Assembly (NCBI RefSeq): GCF_004137765.1
Contig: NZ_NOIS01000001.1
Coordinates: 496,001 to 560,000, forward strand
DNA: 64,000 bases
Source: Rothia uropygialis
GTDB taxonomy: Bacteria; Actinomycetota; Actinomycetes; Actinomycetales; Micrococcaceae
Direction: 5' to 3'
The position numbers and the translations under genes were made by a program. This document shows positions 43,000 to 51,916 of this stretch, one piece after another (the first letter of the stretch is position 1; every line of letters starts with the position of its first letter). The notes beneath the pieces were generated by a model that did not search any database, had not been told where the DNA came from, and saw only the letters and a list, made by a program, of their open reading frames with translations.

Positions 43000-44016
43000 C
43001 TACCCCTCGTATCCGTTGGGATTGTTCTTCTGCCACCGCCAGTGATCCGCGCACATGGTCGCGATGTCTCGACTCGCGGACCAGCCGAGATCGGCCAGGG
43101 CAGAAGAAGGGTCCGCGTAAGAGACGGCAACGTCCCCCGGCCGGCGATCCACGATCTCGTACGGGATTTCCTTGTCCGATGCGTTTTCGAAGGCCTCGCG
43201 CACCTCGAGGACCGAGTAACCGTTGCCGGTCCCGAGGTTCCACGTATGGAGCCCGCCTCGTTGTGAAACGTAGTCGAGGGCCTTGAGATGGCCTTCCGCG
43301 AGATCGACGACGTGGATGTAATCCCGCACACCGGTTCCGTCCGGTGTGGGGTAGTCGTCGCCGAAAACCTTGAGCTTGTCGCGGCGCCCGACCGCGACCT
43401 GGGCGATGAAAGGCAGCAGGTTGTTCGGAACCCCCGTGGGATCTTCGCCTATCTGTCCGGATTCATGGGCACCTACGGGGTTGAAGTATCGCAGAAGAGC
43501 AACATTCCAGGACTCGTCCGACTGGGCCAGGTCGATCAACATGTCCTCAATGTGCTCTTTGGTCCGGCCATAGCAGGATTGAGCGTCCATGGGCAGCTTC
43601 TCGGTGAGGGGCATCTCCTCGGGAGCGCCGTAGACGGTCGCCGATGACGAGAATACGATCGAACGACACCCCGACTGATCCATCGCCTGCAGGAGGTTGA
43701 TGGTTCCTGCCACGTTGGTGTTGTAGTACCACAGCGGTTTTTCTGCCGATTCGCCGACTGCCTTCAGCCCTGCGAAATGGATCACCGCCTCCGGCCGGGT
43801 CGACGCGAAGAGCTCGTTCATTGCCGGGGCGTCCAACAAATCCACTTCGTGGAATTCGGCACGCTTGCCACCGGCGAGATCGCTGACTCGTTCCAGAGAG
43901 GCCTTGGACGAGTTCGCGAGATTGTCCATGACGACAACCTCATGCCCGGCTTCGAGAAGAGCCAGAACGGTATGGCTGCCGATATAGCCGGCACCGCCGG
44001 TCACCATGATCTTCAT
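43000..44016 (-). CDS. galE: UDP-glucose 4-epimerase GalE
   Basis: The 338-residue extended SDR starts MKIMVTGGAGYIGSHTVLAL with the NAD motif GGAGYIGS and has the catalytic SSSATVYG / YGRTKEHIE (Tyr-x-x-x-Lys) motifs, plus RYFNPVGAHESG and the DGTGVRDYIHVVDLAEGH pattern of true GalE. It interconverts UDP-glucose and UDP-galactose, supplying galactose for wall polysaccharides or the Leloir pathway. ATG 44016 follows TAGGAAA. It lies 24 bases after dapD in the same direction, so they may form one unit, although the enzymes are metabolically unrelated. Confidence 0.95.
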   Translation of the reverse strand: MKIMVTGGAGYIGSHTVLALLEAGHEVVVMDNLANSSKASLERVSDLAGGKRAEFHEVDLLDAPAMNELFASTRPEAVIHFAGLKAVGESAEKPLWYYNTNVAGTINLLQAMDQSGCRSIVFSSSATVYGAPEEMPLTEKLPMDAQSCYGRTKEHIEDMLIDLAQSDESWNVALLRYFNPVGAHESGQIGEDPTGVPNNLLPFIAQVAVGRRDKLKVFGDDYPTPDGTGVRDYIHVVDLAEGHLKALDYVSQRGGLHTWNLGTGNGYSVLEVREAFENASDKEIPYEIVDRRPGDVAVSYADPSSALADLGWSASRDIATMCADHWRWQKNNPNGYEG

Positions 44017-44040
44017 GTCTATTTCCTAACGGTGAGTGAA

Positions 44041-44997
44041 CTAGTTGGCGTGAAGGACCGAATTGAGTTCAACGGATCCGGTTGCGCGGGGGATTGCTTC
44101 CACGGCGCCACTCTGGGAATTGCGGCGGTACAGCAAATTCGCGGTCCCGGATAGGTCCGCGGCTTTGACGACCTTCGATTCCTGATCCGTGACCACGGTC
44201 ACGCGGGTCCCGGTGGTCAGGTACAACCCGGCCTCGACGACGCAGTCGTCGCCCAACGATATCCCCACACCGGCGTTGGCGCCGAGAAGCACGCGTTCGC
44301 CGAGGCGGACCCGTTCCTTGCCGCCTCCGGACAACGTACCCATGATCGACGCGCCGCCGCCGATGTCGGTGTGGTCACCGACCACGACGCCCTGGCTGAT
44401 GCGGCCCTCGACCATTGCGTGGCCTAGTGTGCCGGAGTTGTAATTGACGAATCCCTCGTGCATGACGGTTGTGCCGTCCGCGAGATGAGCGCCCAGGCGC
44501 ACGCGATCGGCGTCGCCGATACGAACACCGGTGGGCACCACGTAATCGACCATGCGCGGGAATTTGTCGACCGAGTAAACAGTCACGTGCCCTCGTGCAC
44601 GCAGCGCCAAACGCACCTGCTCGAGTTCGGACGCGAGCACAGGGCCGAAATTGGTCCAGGCCACGTTGGCGAGTTTCCCGAAGACGCCGTCCAGATTGAT
44701 CGAATTCGGCACGACGAGGCGGTGCGAGAGGGCATGGAGCCGCAGATACACATCTTCCGCGTCCACGGGCTCCTCCTGAAGCCGGACGGAGGTCTCAATA
44801 ACCTTCAGTTCCACATTGCGGGCGACGTCGGGGCCCTGTGAGGCCTCCAGGGCATCGCGCACGGAGGTCTCCGCGGTCTCTGAAAGGGTGGGGGCTGGAT
44901 ACCAGACGTCCAGTACCTGTCCCTTGTTGGGGCCGGCGGCCACGATGGTGGCCAGGCCCAAGCCTGCTGCGTATTCGGCGCTCGTACTTGAAGTCAT
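44041..44997 (-). CDS. dapD: Tetrahydrodipicolinate N-succinyltransferase DapD
   Basis: From ATG 44997 ([20 protein letters not shown]) the protein has 318 residues, the actinobacterial DapD size. The C-terminal half is a left-handed beta-helix of hexapeptide repeats ([60 protein letters not shown]). It transfers succinyl from succinyl-CoA to tetrahydrodipicolinate, the step before dapC. The frame stays open 77 codons upstream but the 44997 start fits the family. It is divergent from dapE with an 86-base spacer containing TACTAA-like -10 elements. Confidence 0.95.
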   Translation of the reverse strand: MTSSTSAEYAAGLGLATIVAAGPNKGQVLDVWYPAPTLSETAETSVRDALEASQGPDVARNVELKVIETSVRLQEEPVDAEDVYLRLHALSHRLVVPNSINLDGVFGKLANVAWTNFGPVLASELEQVRLALRARGHVTVYSVDKFPRMVDYVVPTGVRIGDADRVRLGAHLADGTTVMHEGFVNYNSGTLGHAMVEGRISQGVVVGDHTDIGGGASIMGTLSGGGKERVRLGERVLLGANAGVGISLGDDCVVEAGLYLTTGTRVTVVTDQESKVVKAADLSGTANLLYRRNSQSGAVEAIPRATGSVELNSVLHAN

Positions 44998-45083
44998 GTT
45001 TCCCAGTCTACGAAAAGCTGGACGTTGTTCCGTAGTGTGAGCCCGGGTCGTACCGAATCGTAAGACGATACTAAGGTGAACGC

Positions 45084-46211
45084 ATGACTCCCCACAGCCC
45101 AACGAACCCTCAAAACGTCCCTGCCCTGAACCTGACCCAAGACGTCGCACAGCTGACGGCAGACTTATTGGACATATATTCGGTCTCCGACGCCGAAGAG
45201 CAGATCGCCGACGCGGTCGAACGGGCACTGGGAGAACTCAGCCACTTGACCGTCCAACGCCATGGTGACACTGTGGTCGCCCGCACGGAGCTCGGGCGGG
45301 ATGAAAGGATTGTTCTCGCCGGCCATTTGGATACGGTTCCCCTTCCCTCGACCCCGGGAGCGAGGGGCACCGTTCCATCGGAATGGGACCAGTCCGAGGG
45401 GCGCAGGGTTCTGTACGGGCGTGGCGCGACCGACATGAAGGGTGGCGTGGCGGTTCAGCTCCAACTGGCGGCGACCCTGACTCAGCCGGACCGTGACATC
45501 ACGTACGTCTTCTACGACCATGAAGAGGTCTCCAGCGATGCCTCGGGGCTGGGGAAACTGCTGGAAGTCGCCCCGGAACTAGTGACCGACGCCGATTTTG
45601 CCGTTCTGCTCGAACCGACGGACGGACGGATCGAAGGCGGTTGCAACGGCACAATGCGTTTCTGGATCCACACCTCCGGTATTGCCGCCCATTCCGGGCG
45701 AGCCTGGATGGGTGAGAACGCGATTCACAAGCTGGGGCGTGTGCTCCGGATTCTCGAAGAGTACGCGCCGGGCAGCGTGACCGTCGACGGCCTGGATTTT
45801 CGAGAAGGTCTCAACGCGGTACAGATCGACGGAGGCGTGGCAGGCAACGTCATTCCCGACTCATGCAACGTTCACATCAATTACCGTTTCGCCCCGGACA
45901 AGACGTTGGATGAGGCGACGGCCCGGATGCGAGAGCTCTTCGAAGGATACGAGCTCGACATCGTGGACGCCTCGCCGGCGGCCAGGCCGGGTTTGGACGC
46001 GCCCCTTGCTCAAGAACTGGTCCGCTCGGTAGGGGCTGACCCTCGCCCGAAATACGGCTGGACCGACGTCGCGCGATTCTCCGCAATGGGAATTCCGGCG
46101 GTGAACTTCGGACCGGGCGACGCCTTATTGGCCCATTCCGACAATGAGCACGTTTTCGCCTCCGAAGTCCACAACTGCCTGAACGCGCTCGAACGGTGGC
46201 TGACCTCCTAG
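45084..46211 (+). CDS. dapE: Succinyl-diaminopimelate desuccinylase DapE
   Basis: The 375-residue protein is an M20 family metallohydrolase. Zinc ligands: [12 protein letters not shown] (His, Asp), [10 protein letters not shown] (Asp), and [14 protein letters not shown] with the catalytic Glu. The dimerisation domain spans about 185-290. It cleaves N-succinyl-LL-DAP to LL-DAP and succinate, completing the succinylase branch with DapC and DapD in this window. It is divergent from dapD. ATG 45084 gives an N-terminus of low complexity ([20 protein letters not shown]). Confidence 0.95.
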   Translation: MTPHSPTNPQNVPALNLTQDVAQLTADLLDIYSVSDAEEQIADAVERALGELSHLTVQRHGDTVVARTELGRDERIVLAGHLDTVPLPSTPGARGTVPSEWDQSEGRRVLYGRGATDMKGGVAVQLQLAATLTQPDRDITYVFYDHEEVSSDASGLGKLLEVAPELVTDADFAVLLEPTDGRIEGGCNGTMRFWIHTSGIAAHSGRAWMGENAIHKLGRVLRILEEYAPGSVTVDGLDFREGLNAVQIDGGVAGNVIPDSCNVHINYRFAPDKTLDEATARMRELFEGYELDIVDASPAARPGLDAPLAQELVRSVGADPRPKYGWTDVARFSAMGIPAVNFGPGDALLAHSDNEHVFASEVHNCLNALERWLTS

Positions 46212-46240
46212 AGGCGGTGGGACATCGTCTCAGGCGATTT

Positions 46241-46262
46241 TCATTCTCATAGTCCAGAATGA
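46241..46262. repeat. Inverted repeat just before the small membrane protein gene
   Basis: TCATTCT (46241-46247) and AGAATGA (46256-46262) are perfect reverse complements, ending five bases before ATG 46267. Could be an operator or a translation-blocking stem. Confidence 0.35.
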
Positions 46263-46266
46263 GTGT

Positions 46267-46473
46267 ATGAACTTTATCCTGGTGGGACTGACCTTCGTCA
46301 TCTTGGCGGCCGTCCTCATCTCGTGCGCCGTTCTGGGAGCCGATCGGCTTTCCGGCGCCGAGTATGCATCTCGCGATGGTATCGACTGCCCCGGACCCGA
46401 ACGGGGGCCTCTGGAAGACGGCCAAGGTGCCTCAAGCGCCGAAAGCCCGGTCACACACAGTAATCACACGTGA
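46267..46473 (+). CDS. Small single-pass membrane protein coupled to a glycosyltransferase
   Basis: The 68-residue protein begins MNFILVGLTFVILAAVLISC, one membrane helix (about 3-24), with Ala-Val-Leu at its end and a hydrophilic tail rich in Gly, Ser and Pro. Family not recognised. Its stop overlaps the GTG start of the next gene (GTGA, 46470-46473), the strongest reason to call it real: the two are translationally coupled. It may assist the membrane glycosyltransferase. A Cys at residue 20 would not fit a standard lipobox since it is inside the helix end. Confidence 0.6.
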   Translation: MNFILVGLTFVILAAVLISCAVLGADRLSGAEYASRDGIDCPGPERGPLEDGQGASSAESPVTHSNHT

Positions 46474-47810
46474 GTCCCGCGAAACACCTCGTGACCCACG
46501 CGGTGGCCAGCTTCAGGCTGTGGCTCCTGGGGCTGCCCATTTGGACTTGGGTGTTGGGCGTTTACGCCGCTACACGCATATGGGGGTGGGCGGCGTTCAC
46601 TCTTGTCGGGCGACAACAGCAAGCCAGCCCTTGGGGCGCGGGACCCCTGAGTTATCTGCAGTTCATCGGTATCTGGGACAGCGATTGGTATCGGCATATC
46701 GCCGAGATCGGGTATCCGAGTGTCCTTCCGGTGGATATGTCGGGCACCGTCGACCAGAACCCTTGGGCCTTTTATCCGTTGTTCCCCATGACGACGTCGC
46801 TTCTGATGAAGGTGACCGGCCTTTCCTGGCCGGCGGCGGGGGGCCTCATCTCGATAGCGTGCGGAGCGGTTGCTTCGATTCTTCTCTACGGACTGTTCAC
46901 CTCTGCACGGGCCGTCGCGACTCGTACTGAAGATGTAGGTGGGGAGCAATATGTTTCCCCGCGTCGCATCCTTCACGGGTTGGGCCTGAAGCAGCCGGGT
47001 CACGGCCCCGACGGTTTTGCGCTCTGGACGACGGCCTTGGTCCTCCTGAACCCGGTCGCGCCGATCCTTCAAGTGCCTTACGCCGAGTCCATGAACTTCA
47101 TGTTTCTCGCGGGGTTTCTCCTCGCTCTGGTCCGCGGGAATCTGGTCATCTGTTCGATAGTGCTGATTCCGACCTGCTTGTCCCGACCTGTGGGGGTCCC
47201 GATCGCCCTTGCGATGGGATGCTGGTGGCTGACGCGATTCGTCATCGCCTATCGAGGACAGGTCGAAGCGACCGGTCGCCGACGATTTGTCGTGGCGTTC
47301 GGAGCCTCGGCCCGGTACCTGGCTGTGGGGCTCTTTGCCTGCGTCTGCGCTCTGGCGTGGCCTGCCATTGCATGGATCGCTACCGGCCGATACGACGCGT
47401 ACACGGCGACGGAAACCGCCTGGCGCGGAGAGCATCTCCTTCCTTTCCAACCCTGGATCGACCAAGCGCTGAATTATCTGGGGGCGCCGGGTCCGCTTGT
47501 CCTTCTCATGCTGGTCGTCGGCTTCTTGTCGGTTATGCACAGCCGGGCCGTATTGACGACGTTGCCGCGTAACATCCGGTACTGGTGTTACGCCTATGTC
47601 GCGTATTTGCTTGTCTTTCTGTTTCCGCAGTCCTCCACTTTCCGATTGTTGCTTCCGGTGTTTCCTCTTGCGGCGCCTCTGGTGGCTGTCTCGAAGTCGC
47701 GCGCTTACCGCACAACACTGCTCGTCGGGGCCGCCCTAGGGCAGCTGATTTGGATTGGGTGGCTATGGCATTGGAAAGAACTGCCTAGTGGCGGTGACTA
47801 TCCACCGTAG
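46470..47810 (+). CDS. GT-C membrane glycosyltransferase (PIG-V mannosyltransferase-like)
   Basis: The 446-residue protein has about ten membrane helices and a first extracytoplasmic loop with IGIWDSDWYRHIAEIGYP, an acidic catalytic-type motif of GT-C enzymes, followed by NPWAFYPLFPM as in PIG-V-like mannosyltransferases. Such enzymes use polyprenyl-phosphate sugars to glycosylate lipids or proteins outside the cytoplasm. The start is GTG 46470, overlapping the small membrane protein stop. It follows dapE in the same direction after an intervening 58-base gap and the small gene. The acceptor is unknown; actinobacterial lipomannan-type molecules or protein O-mannosylation are possibilities. 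Confidence 0.82.
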   Translation: MSPAKHLVTHAVASFRLWLLGLPIWTWVLGVYAATRIWGWAAFTLVGRQQQASPWGAGPLSYLQFIGIWDSDWYRHIAEIGYPSVLPVDMSGTVDQNPWAFYPLFPMTTSLLMKVTGLSWPAAGGLISIACGAVASILLYGLFTSARAVATRTEDVGGEQYVSPRRILHGLGLKQPGHGPDGFALWTTALVLLNPVAPILQVPYAESMNFMFLAGFLLALVRGNLVICSIVLIPTCLSRPVGVPIALAMGCWWLTRFVIAYRGQVEATGRRRFVVAFGASARYLAVGLFACVCALAWPAIAWIATGRYDAYTATETAWRGEHLLPFQPWIDQALNYLGAPGPLVLLMLVVGFLSVMHSRAVLTTLPRNIRYWCYAYVAYLLVFLFPQSSTFRLLLPVFPLAAPLVAVSKSRAYRTTLLVGAALGQLIWIGWLWHWKELPSGGDYPP

Positions 47811-47918
47811 AGGTCACATCGGGGCCGCAACCTGGTTGTTGAGGTGATGGAGCTATCATTGGGCAACCGGGGGACCTCTGTTCCTCGGCGATGAGCGTCA
47901 ATCCGACAAGGAGCAACA

Positions 47919-48089
47919 ATGGCCGCGATGAAGCCGAGAACCGGTGAAGGACCCATGGAGGTCGCGAAAGAGGGCCGGTCCCTCATCATGCGGATTCCCC
48001 TCGAGGGCGGAGGCCGTTTGGTCCTCGAAATCACCAAGGACGAGGCTCAGTCCCTGAAGGAATGCCTGGATCCCATCACGCATTCGTGA
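47919..48089 (+). CDS. DUF3117 family small protein
   Basis: The 56-residue protein MAAMKPRTGEGPMEVAKEGR, then SLIMRIPLEGGGRLVLEITK, then DEAQSLKECL, matches the actinobacterial DUF3117 family at full length. AAGGAG precedes ATG 47919 at good spacing. It is too short for many automatic screens. The function is unknown; it is conserved in this chromosomal neighbourhood near tatB and dapE, and has no membrane helix. Confidence 0.9.
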   Translation: MAAMKPRTGEGPMEVAKEGRSLIMRIPLEGGGRLVLEITKDEAQSLKECLDPITHS

Positions 48090-48186
48090 CGCCAGGGAAC
48101 ACGATGTAAGCCGACGACGCGCACGCCACATAGGCCTCCATCACAAAGGACGGCTCGTACCCGGCCAGGGCTGGTAATGTGCTGGT

Positions 48187-48546
48187 GTGTTTGGAATCAA
48201 CGGTGCCGAGTTCCTCGTCTTGGCCGTTATCGTCTTTGTGGTGATAGGTCCTGAGCGCATGCCTGAGTATGCGCGGCAGCTCAAGGACCTCATCAAGTCA
48301 TTGCGTCGTACCGCAATGGAGGCAAAGGATGAGATGAAGGACACGCTCGGCCCAGAGCTGTCGGACATCAACTGGCGCGCTTATGATCCGAGGCAATACG
48401 ATCCTCGGCGGATCGTACGCGAGGCCCTTTTGGAAGACGACGAAGAGCTGAAACAGGAGCAGAGCCAGGCATCTACTCCGCCGGCGGCCAACACCACCCG
48501 TTTGTCGCCCGGTCAGCTCGCCCCGTACGACACGGAAGCAACCTGA
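48187..48546 (+). CDS. tatB: Sec-independent protein translocase subunit TatB
   Basis: The 119-residue protein starts at GTG 48187 with MFGINGAEFLVLAVIVFVVI, the TatA/B membrane helix, followed by the hinge GPERMPEY and an amphipathic helix (QLKDLIKSLRRTAMEAKDEM), then an acidic tail. The GPE motif and longer amphipathic helix mark TatB rather than TatA. It acts with TatC to bind twin-arginine signal peptides for export of folded proteins. TatA and TatC are elsewhere. Followed by a perfect hairpin shared with mrp. Confidence 0.92.
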   Translation: MFGINGAEFLVLAVIVFVVIGPERMPEYARQLKDLIKSLRRTAMEAKDEMKDTLGPELSDINWRAYDPRQYDPRRIVREALLEDDEELKQEQSQASTPPAANTTRLSPGQLAPYDTEAT

Positions 48547-48568
48547 CCCCGAGAACGTCATAAGATTC

Positions 48569-48603
48569 GACAAGGCCGGACGGTTACACCGTCCGGCCTT
48601 GTC
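48569..48603. terminator. Bidirectional terminator between tatB and mrp
   Basis: GACAAGGCCGGACGG (48569-48583) and CCGTCCGGCCTTGTC (48589-48603) form a perfect 15-base stem with a five-base loop, between two converging genes. No long T-run on either strand. Confidence 0.8.
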
Positions 48604-48645
48604 ATGTGTGCTCTTCCGGATCGGTTTCACCTCGATCCGCCAGGG

Positions 48646-49797
48646 CTAGTGCAGATCCAGCGGAAGGTTCCGGCCCGCGAGGCCTCGCTTGAGCCCCCGA
48701 ATCCGCTCAGCGACGTCCCTCAGAGCGACTGCCGACGGCGAAGCCGGGTTCGACCAGACCACAGGCACCCCGTCGTCTCCTCCTTCGCGAAGGGCCAGGT
48801 CCAAGGGAACAGATCCGAGCAAGGGGACACAAGCGCCGAGGGATTCTGTGAGGCGCCCAGAGAGCATCTCACCGCCCCCCGAACCGAACATGTCCATGCG
48901 GGTGCCATCCGGCATGATCATTGCGGACATGTTCTCGACAACGCCCACGACTTTCTGGCCCGTCTGAAGTGACATGGTTCCGGCGCGTTCGGCGACGTCT
49001 ACGGCGGCAACCTGGGGAGTGGAGACGACCACGAGTCCCGCGTTGGGGACGAGTTGGGACATGGAAATAGCGATATCTCCCGTACCCGGCGGCAGGTCGA
49101 GAAGCAGAACATCCAGGTCTCCGAAGTGGACGTCCGTCAAGAACTGTTCGAGGGCCCTGTGCAGCATCGGACCGCGCCATGCGATGGGCCGATTGTCTTC
49201 GACGAACATACCGATCGAAATGACTCTGATCGACCCGGGAATCCGGTCCTTGCCCAGCCCAGTCCTTTCCGACTCGGGGACTTCTACCACGGGGGGAAGA
49301 ATCATGTCCTCGAGTTTGGTCGGCGGCTGAGTGATCCCGAGCAGCCCGGGGATAGAGAACCCGTGCACATCGGCGTCGACGATCCCTACCGAGAGGCCGC
49401 TCGAGGCCAACGACGCCGCGAGGTTCGCCGTGACGGTTGACTTGCCGACCCCGCCTTTGCCCGAGGCTATTGCGTAGACCTGGGTCAGGTTTGCCGGATC
49501 CGCAAAGGGGTTGGTCTTGGTATGACCCAATTGGTCCCTGAGCCGGTTTCGAGCCTCCGCGTCCATGTAGCCGAGGTCGATCTCGACGTCGTCGACGCCG
49601 TCCACCTGAGAGACGGCCTCACGAACGTCGGTCTGGATCGTGTTTTTGAGGGGGCATCCCTCGATCGTCAGTTTGATGCCGATATGAGCGGTGGTCCCGT
49701 GCAACTCTGCATCGGTGACCATTCCGAGTTCGGTGATCGGGCGGCGCAGCTCGGGGTCGATGACTCCCGAGAGTGCAGCACGCAGGGCCTCATTCAT
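48646..49797 (-). CDS. mrp: Mrp/ApbC-type P-loop iron-sulfur carrier protein
   Basis: From ATG 49797 (MNEALRAALSGVIDPELRRP) the protein has 383 residues. The N-terminal MIP18/DUF59 domain (1-95) is followed by the P-loop ATPase with deviant Walker A GKGGVGKST and Walker B LLLDLPPGTGDI. Mrp/ApbC/Nbp35 proteins carry or assemble 4Fe-4S clusters using ATP. Two start codons, each with GAGGAAACCC before it, lie 18 bases apart in the same frame (49797 and 49815), a tandem duplication, so an N-terminus with six extra residues is possible. It overlaps the DUF1003 gene end by eight bases. Confidence 0.93.
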   Translation of the reverse strand: MNEALRAALSGVIDPELRRPITELGMVTDAELHGTTAHIGIKLTIEGCPLKNTIQTDVREAVSQVDGVDDVEIDLGYMDAEARNRLRDQLGHTKTNPFADPANLTQVYAIASGKGGVGKSTVTANLAASLASSGLSVGIVDADVHGFSIPGLLGITQPPTKLEDMILPPVVEVPESERTGLGKDRIPGSIRVISIGMFVEDNRPIAWRGPMLHRALEQFLTDVHFGDLDVLLLDLPPGTGDIAISMSQLVPNAGLVVVSTPQVAAVDVAERAGTMSLQTGQKVVGVVENMSAMIMPDGTRMDMFGSGGGEMLSGRLTESLGACVPLLGSVPLDLALREGGDDGVPVVWSNPASPSAVALRDVAERIRGLKRGLAGRNLPLDLH

Positions 49798-50524
49798 CGG
49801 GTTTCCTCGATTCATTGGGTTTCCTCGGAGACGCCTCACGGGGTGTTCTGCGCTGAGGCGATGCGGCTCTCGAGCCGGAAGCTCCGTCGGTTGCTTTCGC
49901 GATATCCAGGATCGAGGTCTTGGGCTCGGCCTCTTTAGCCGGCCACGACAAGTTCGACTTCTTCCGCTGTTGTTCGCCGGCATCCTCGGCCTCGACTTTG
50001 CCCTGCTCCCGCGCGTCCTGCACGATTTCCTCCAGGAGGTCCCGGATCTCCGAGCGCACGAAGTCGCGGGTAGCAACCTCTCGCAGAGCGATGCGCAGGG
50101 CGGCGATCTCCCGGGTCAAATACTCCGTGTCCGCGAGGTTCTGCTGTGCTCGCTGGCGGTCCTCCTCGGCGACGACGCGGTCGCGGTCGTCCTGTCGGTT
50201 CTGGGCCAGCAACAACAGCGGCGCAGCGTAGGAAGCCTGCAACGAGAGCATGAGCGTCAACAGGGTAAAGTTCAGCGCGCGAGGATCGAACTGCCAGCTC
50301 TCAGGGAGCAGGGTGTTCCACAAGAGCCACACGGTCACGAAGATCGTCATCCACACGAGGAATTGGGGCGTGCCCATCCAGCGTGCGAAGGATTCCGTCA
50401 TGACGCCGAATGACTCGGGATTGGGCCGATAACGCTGGTACCACTTGGGCTTGCTGGCCAGCGGCATGTCGAGGCCAGCGCGGTGGGTATCACGGCTTCT
50501 ACGGCTCTTGGTCGTTTCACTCAA
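49790..50524 (-). CDS. DUF1003 domain membrane protein
   Basis: From TTG 50524 the protein has 244 residues. Two membrane helices (FLVWMTIFVTVWLLWNTLL and NFTLLTLMLSLQASYAAPLL) and the motif FGVMTESFARWMGTPQFL place it in DUF1003, whose role is unknown. A coiled-coil region follows (AEEDRQRAQQNLADTEYLTR) and a charged tail ending with the duplicated RKPNESRKPDE, caused by the tandem repeat at the mrp start. The TTG overlaps the stop of the MgtE-N/CBS gene by eight bases, after GGTGGG; ATG 50467 is an alternative. It is the middle gene of a three-gene operon with mrp and the CBS protein. Confidence 0.82.
   Translation of the reverse strand: MSETTKSRRSRDTHRAGLDMPLASKPKWYQRYRPNPESFGVMTESFARWMGTPQFLVWMTIFVTVWLLWNTLLPESWQFDPRALNFTLLTLMLSLQASYAAPLLLLAQNRQDDRDRVVAEEDRQRAQQNLADTEYLTREIAALRIALREVATRDFVRSEIRDLLEEIVQDAREQGKVEAEDAGEQQRKKSNLSWPAKEAEPKTSILDIAKATDGASGSRAASPQRRTPREASPRKPNESRKPDE
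49792..49827 (-). repeat. 18-base tandem duplication at the mrp start
   Basis: Units 49792-49809 and 49810-49827 match at 17 of 18 bases. Each carries, on the minus strand, GAGGAAACCC then ATGAAT, that is a complete ribosome binding site and start codon. The repeat also doubles the last residues of the overlapping DUF1003 protein. Confidence 0.85.
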
Positions 50525-51806
50525 ATTTGCGTCCCACCTTTCGGACGGGAGTTCCGTCGTCGTTGGTGCGCCAGTCTTCTGGGAGGAGCGCATCGAGTAC
50601 GTCGTCGATGGTCACCGCCCCGACGAGTCTGTCGTGCTCGTTGGTGACGGGGATAATGGTCAAGTCGTAAGTGGCCAGCACCCGGGACAAATCTTCCAGG
50701 GAAGCGACGTCCGGGATCGGCTCGATACTCCGGTCGATGATGTTTCCGACAGGTTCGGGCGGGGCAAATCGCAGTAGCTGCTGCATATGAACCATACCGA
50801 TGTAGCGGCCGGTCGGTGCCTCGAGCGGAGGACGGCACACGAAAACGGCCGCGGCGACGGCCGGGCTGATCTCCTCCTGACGAATGTGCGCCAAGGCTTC
50901 AGCCACCGTTGCCTCCGGGGGCAAGATAATTGGCACCGGGGTCATGAGCGAACCTGCGGTCCCTTCCTCGTATTCGAGAAGGCGACGCACGTCCTCTGCA
51001 TCGTCCGGCTTCATCTTCTGCAACAAGGTTTCGCGCTGGGCATCCGTGAACATGTTGAGGAGGTCGGCCGCGTCGTCCGGTTCCATCTCTTCAAGAATGT
51101 CCGCGGCGCGTTTGATGTCCAGGTTGGACAGGATCTGGACTTGGTCCTCTTCCGGCAATTCCTGCAGCACGTCGGCCAGGCGCTCGTCCTGAAGTTCCTC
51201 GGCGACTTCGAGCATTCGTTTGTCGTTCAGATCGTGGAGAGCATCCGCGAGGTCGGCGGGTTGGGTGTCCTCGTGGGTCGCCAAGAAGTGAGAGGCCCCC
51301 TGAGGGTCCATGGCGGTACCGTAAACAACGTCTTCCCAGTCGACCACAAGGGTCTCGTTCTTGCGACGCATGAGCCGACCCGTACTTGCCGTCCGACGAA
51401 CGAAGAGCTCGGTGATTTTCCAATCGCCGTTCTTGGTCTGCTCCATCGCGCAGTCTTCGATCGTGGCCTCGCCGGTGTTGTCCTTGAAATGGACCTTCCG
51501 GTCAAACAGCTCGCCGATGACCAGAGCTTCGGCGCCACGCTGCTCGAATCGGCGAAGATTGACCAGACCGGTCACGATGACTTGGGTCGCATCCATGCTG
51601 TTGACTCGGGTCATCGGGACGAAGACAGGCTTCTTCCCGAGGACCTCGACCACAATGCCCACCACGAGCGGTTGCAGGTGTTTGCGTTGGGCGTCTCGGT
51701 TGAGCACGACGACGTCCCGCAGCCGGCCCAGTCGGTCGCCCACGGGATCGAAAACATCAAGGCCCAATAGCCTGGCGATGAAGATTCTGCTTGGTACGTT
51801 GCTCAC
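50517..51806 (-). CDS. MgtE N-terminal/CBS domain protein without membrane part
   Basis: The 429-residue protein starts MSNVPSRIFIARLLGLDVFD. The first about 150 residues contain a PRC-barrel-like segment (RLRDVVVLNRDAQRKHLQPL). An MgtE_N helical domain follows (ADALHDLNDKRMLEVAEELQ; LDIKRAADILEEMEPDDAAD), then two CBS domains (residues about 280-415: AEALAHIRQEEISPAVAAAV and LIIPVTNEHDRLVGAVTIDD-like). The membrane domain of a true MgtE channel is absent, so it may be a soluble Mg2+ or nucleotide sensor. Its homologues in mycobacteria lie in the same region (the Rv1232c neighbourhood). It heads the operon with the DUF1003 and mrp genes. Confidence 0.88.
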   Translation of the reverse strand: MSNVPSRIFIARLLGLDVFDPVGDRLGRLRDVVVLNRDAQRKHLQPLVVGIVVEVLGKKPVFVPMTRVNSMDATQVIVTGLVNLRRFEQRGAEALVIGELFDRKVHFKDNTGEATIEDCAMEQTKNGDWKITELFVRRTASTGRLMRRKNETLVVDWEDVVYGTAMDPQGASHFLATHEDTQPADLADALHDLNDKRMLEVAEELQDERLADVLQELPEEDQVQILSNLDIKRAADILEEMEPDDAADLLNMFTDAQRETLLQKMKPDDAEDVRRLLEYEEGTAGSLMTPVPIILPPEATVAEALAHIRQEEISPAVAAAVFVCRPPLEAPTGRYIGMVHMQQLLRFAPPEPVGNIIDRSIEPIPDVASLEDLSRVLATYDLTIIPVTNEHDRLVGAVTIDDVLDALLPEDWRTNDDGTPVRKVGRKFE

Positions 51807-51916
51807 TCAATCAGATTACTCACATGTACCCGCTGGAAACATCCTCTCGGTTCACCTGTGGCGATACACACCCTTATGGTTGGCGGTCAAGCCGGTGGTC
51901 AGGGAAAATGGCCAGT

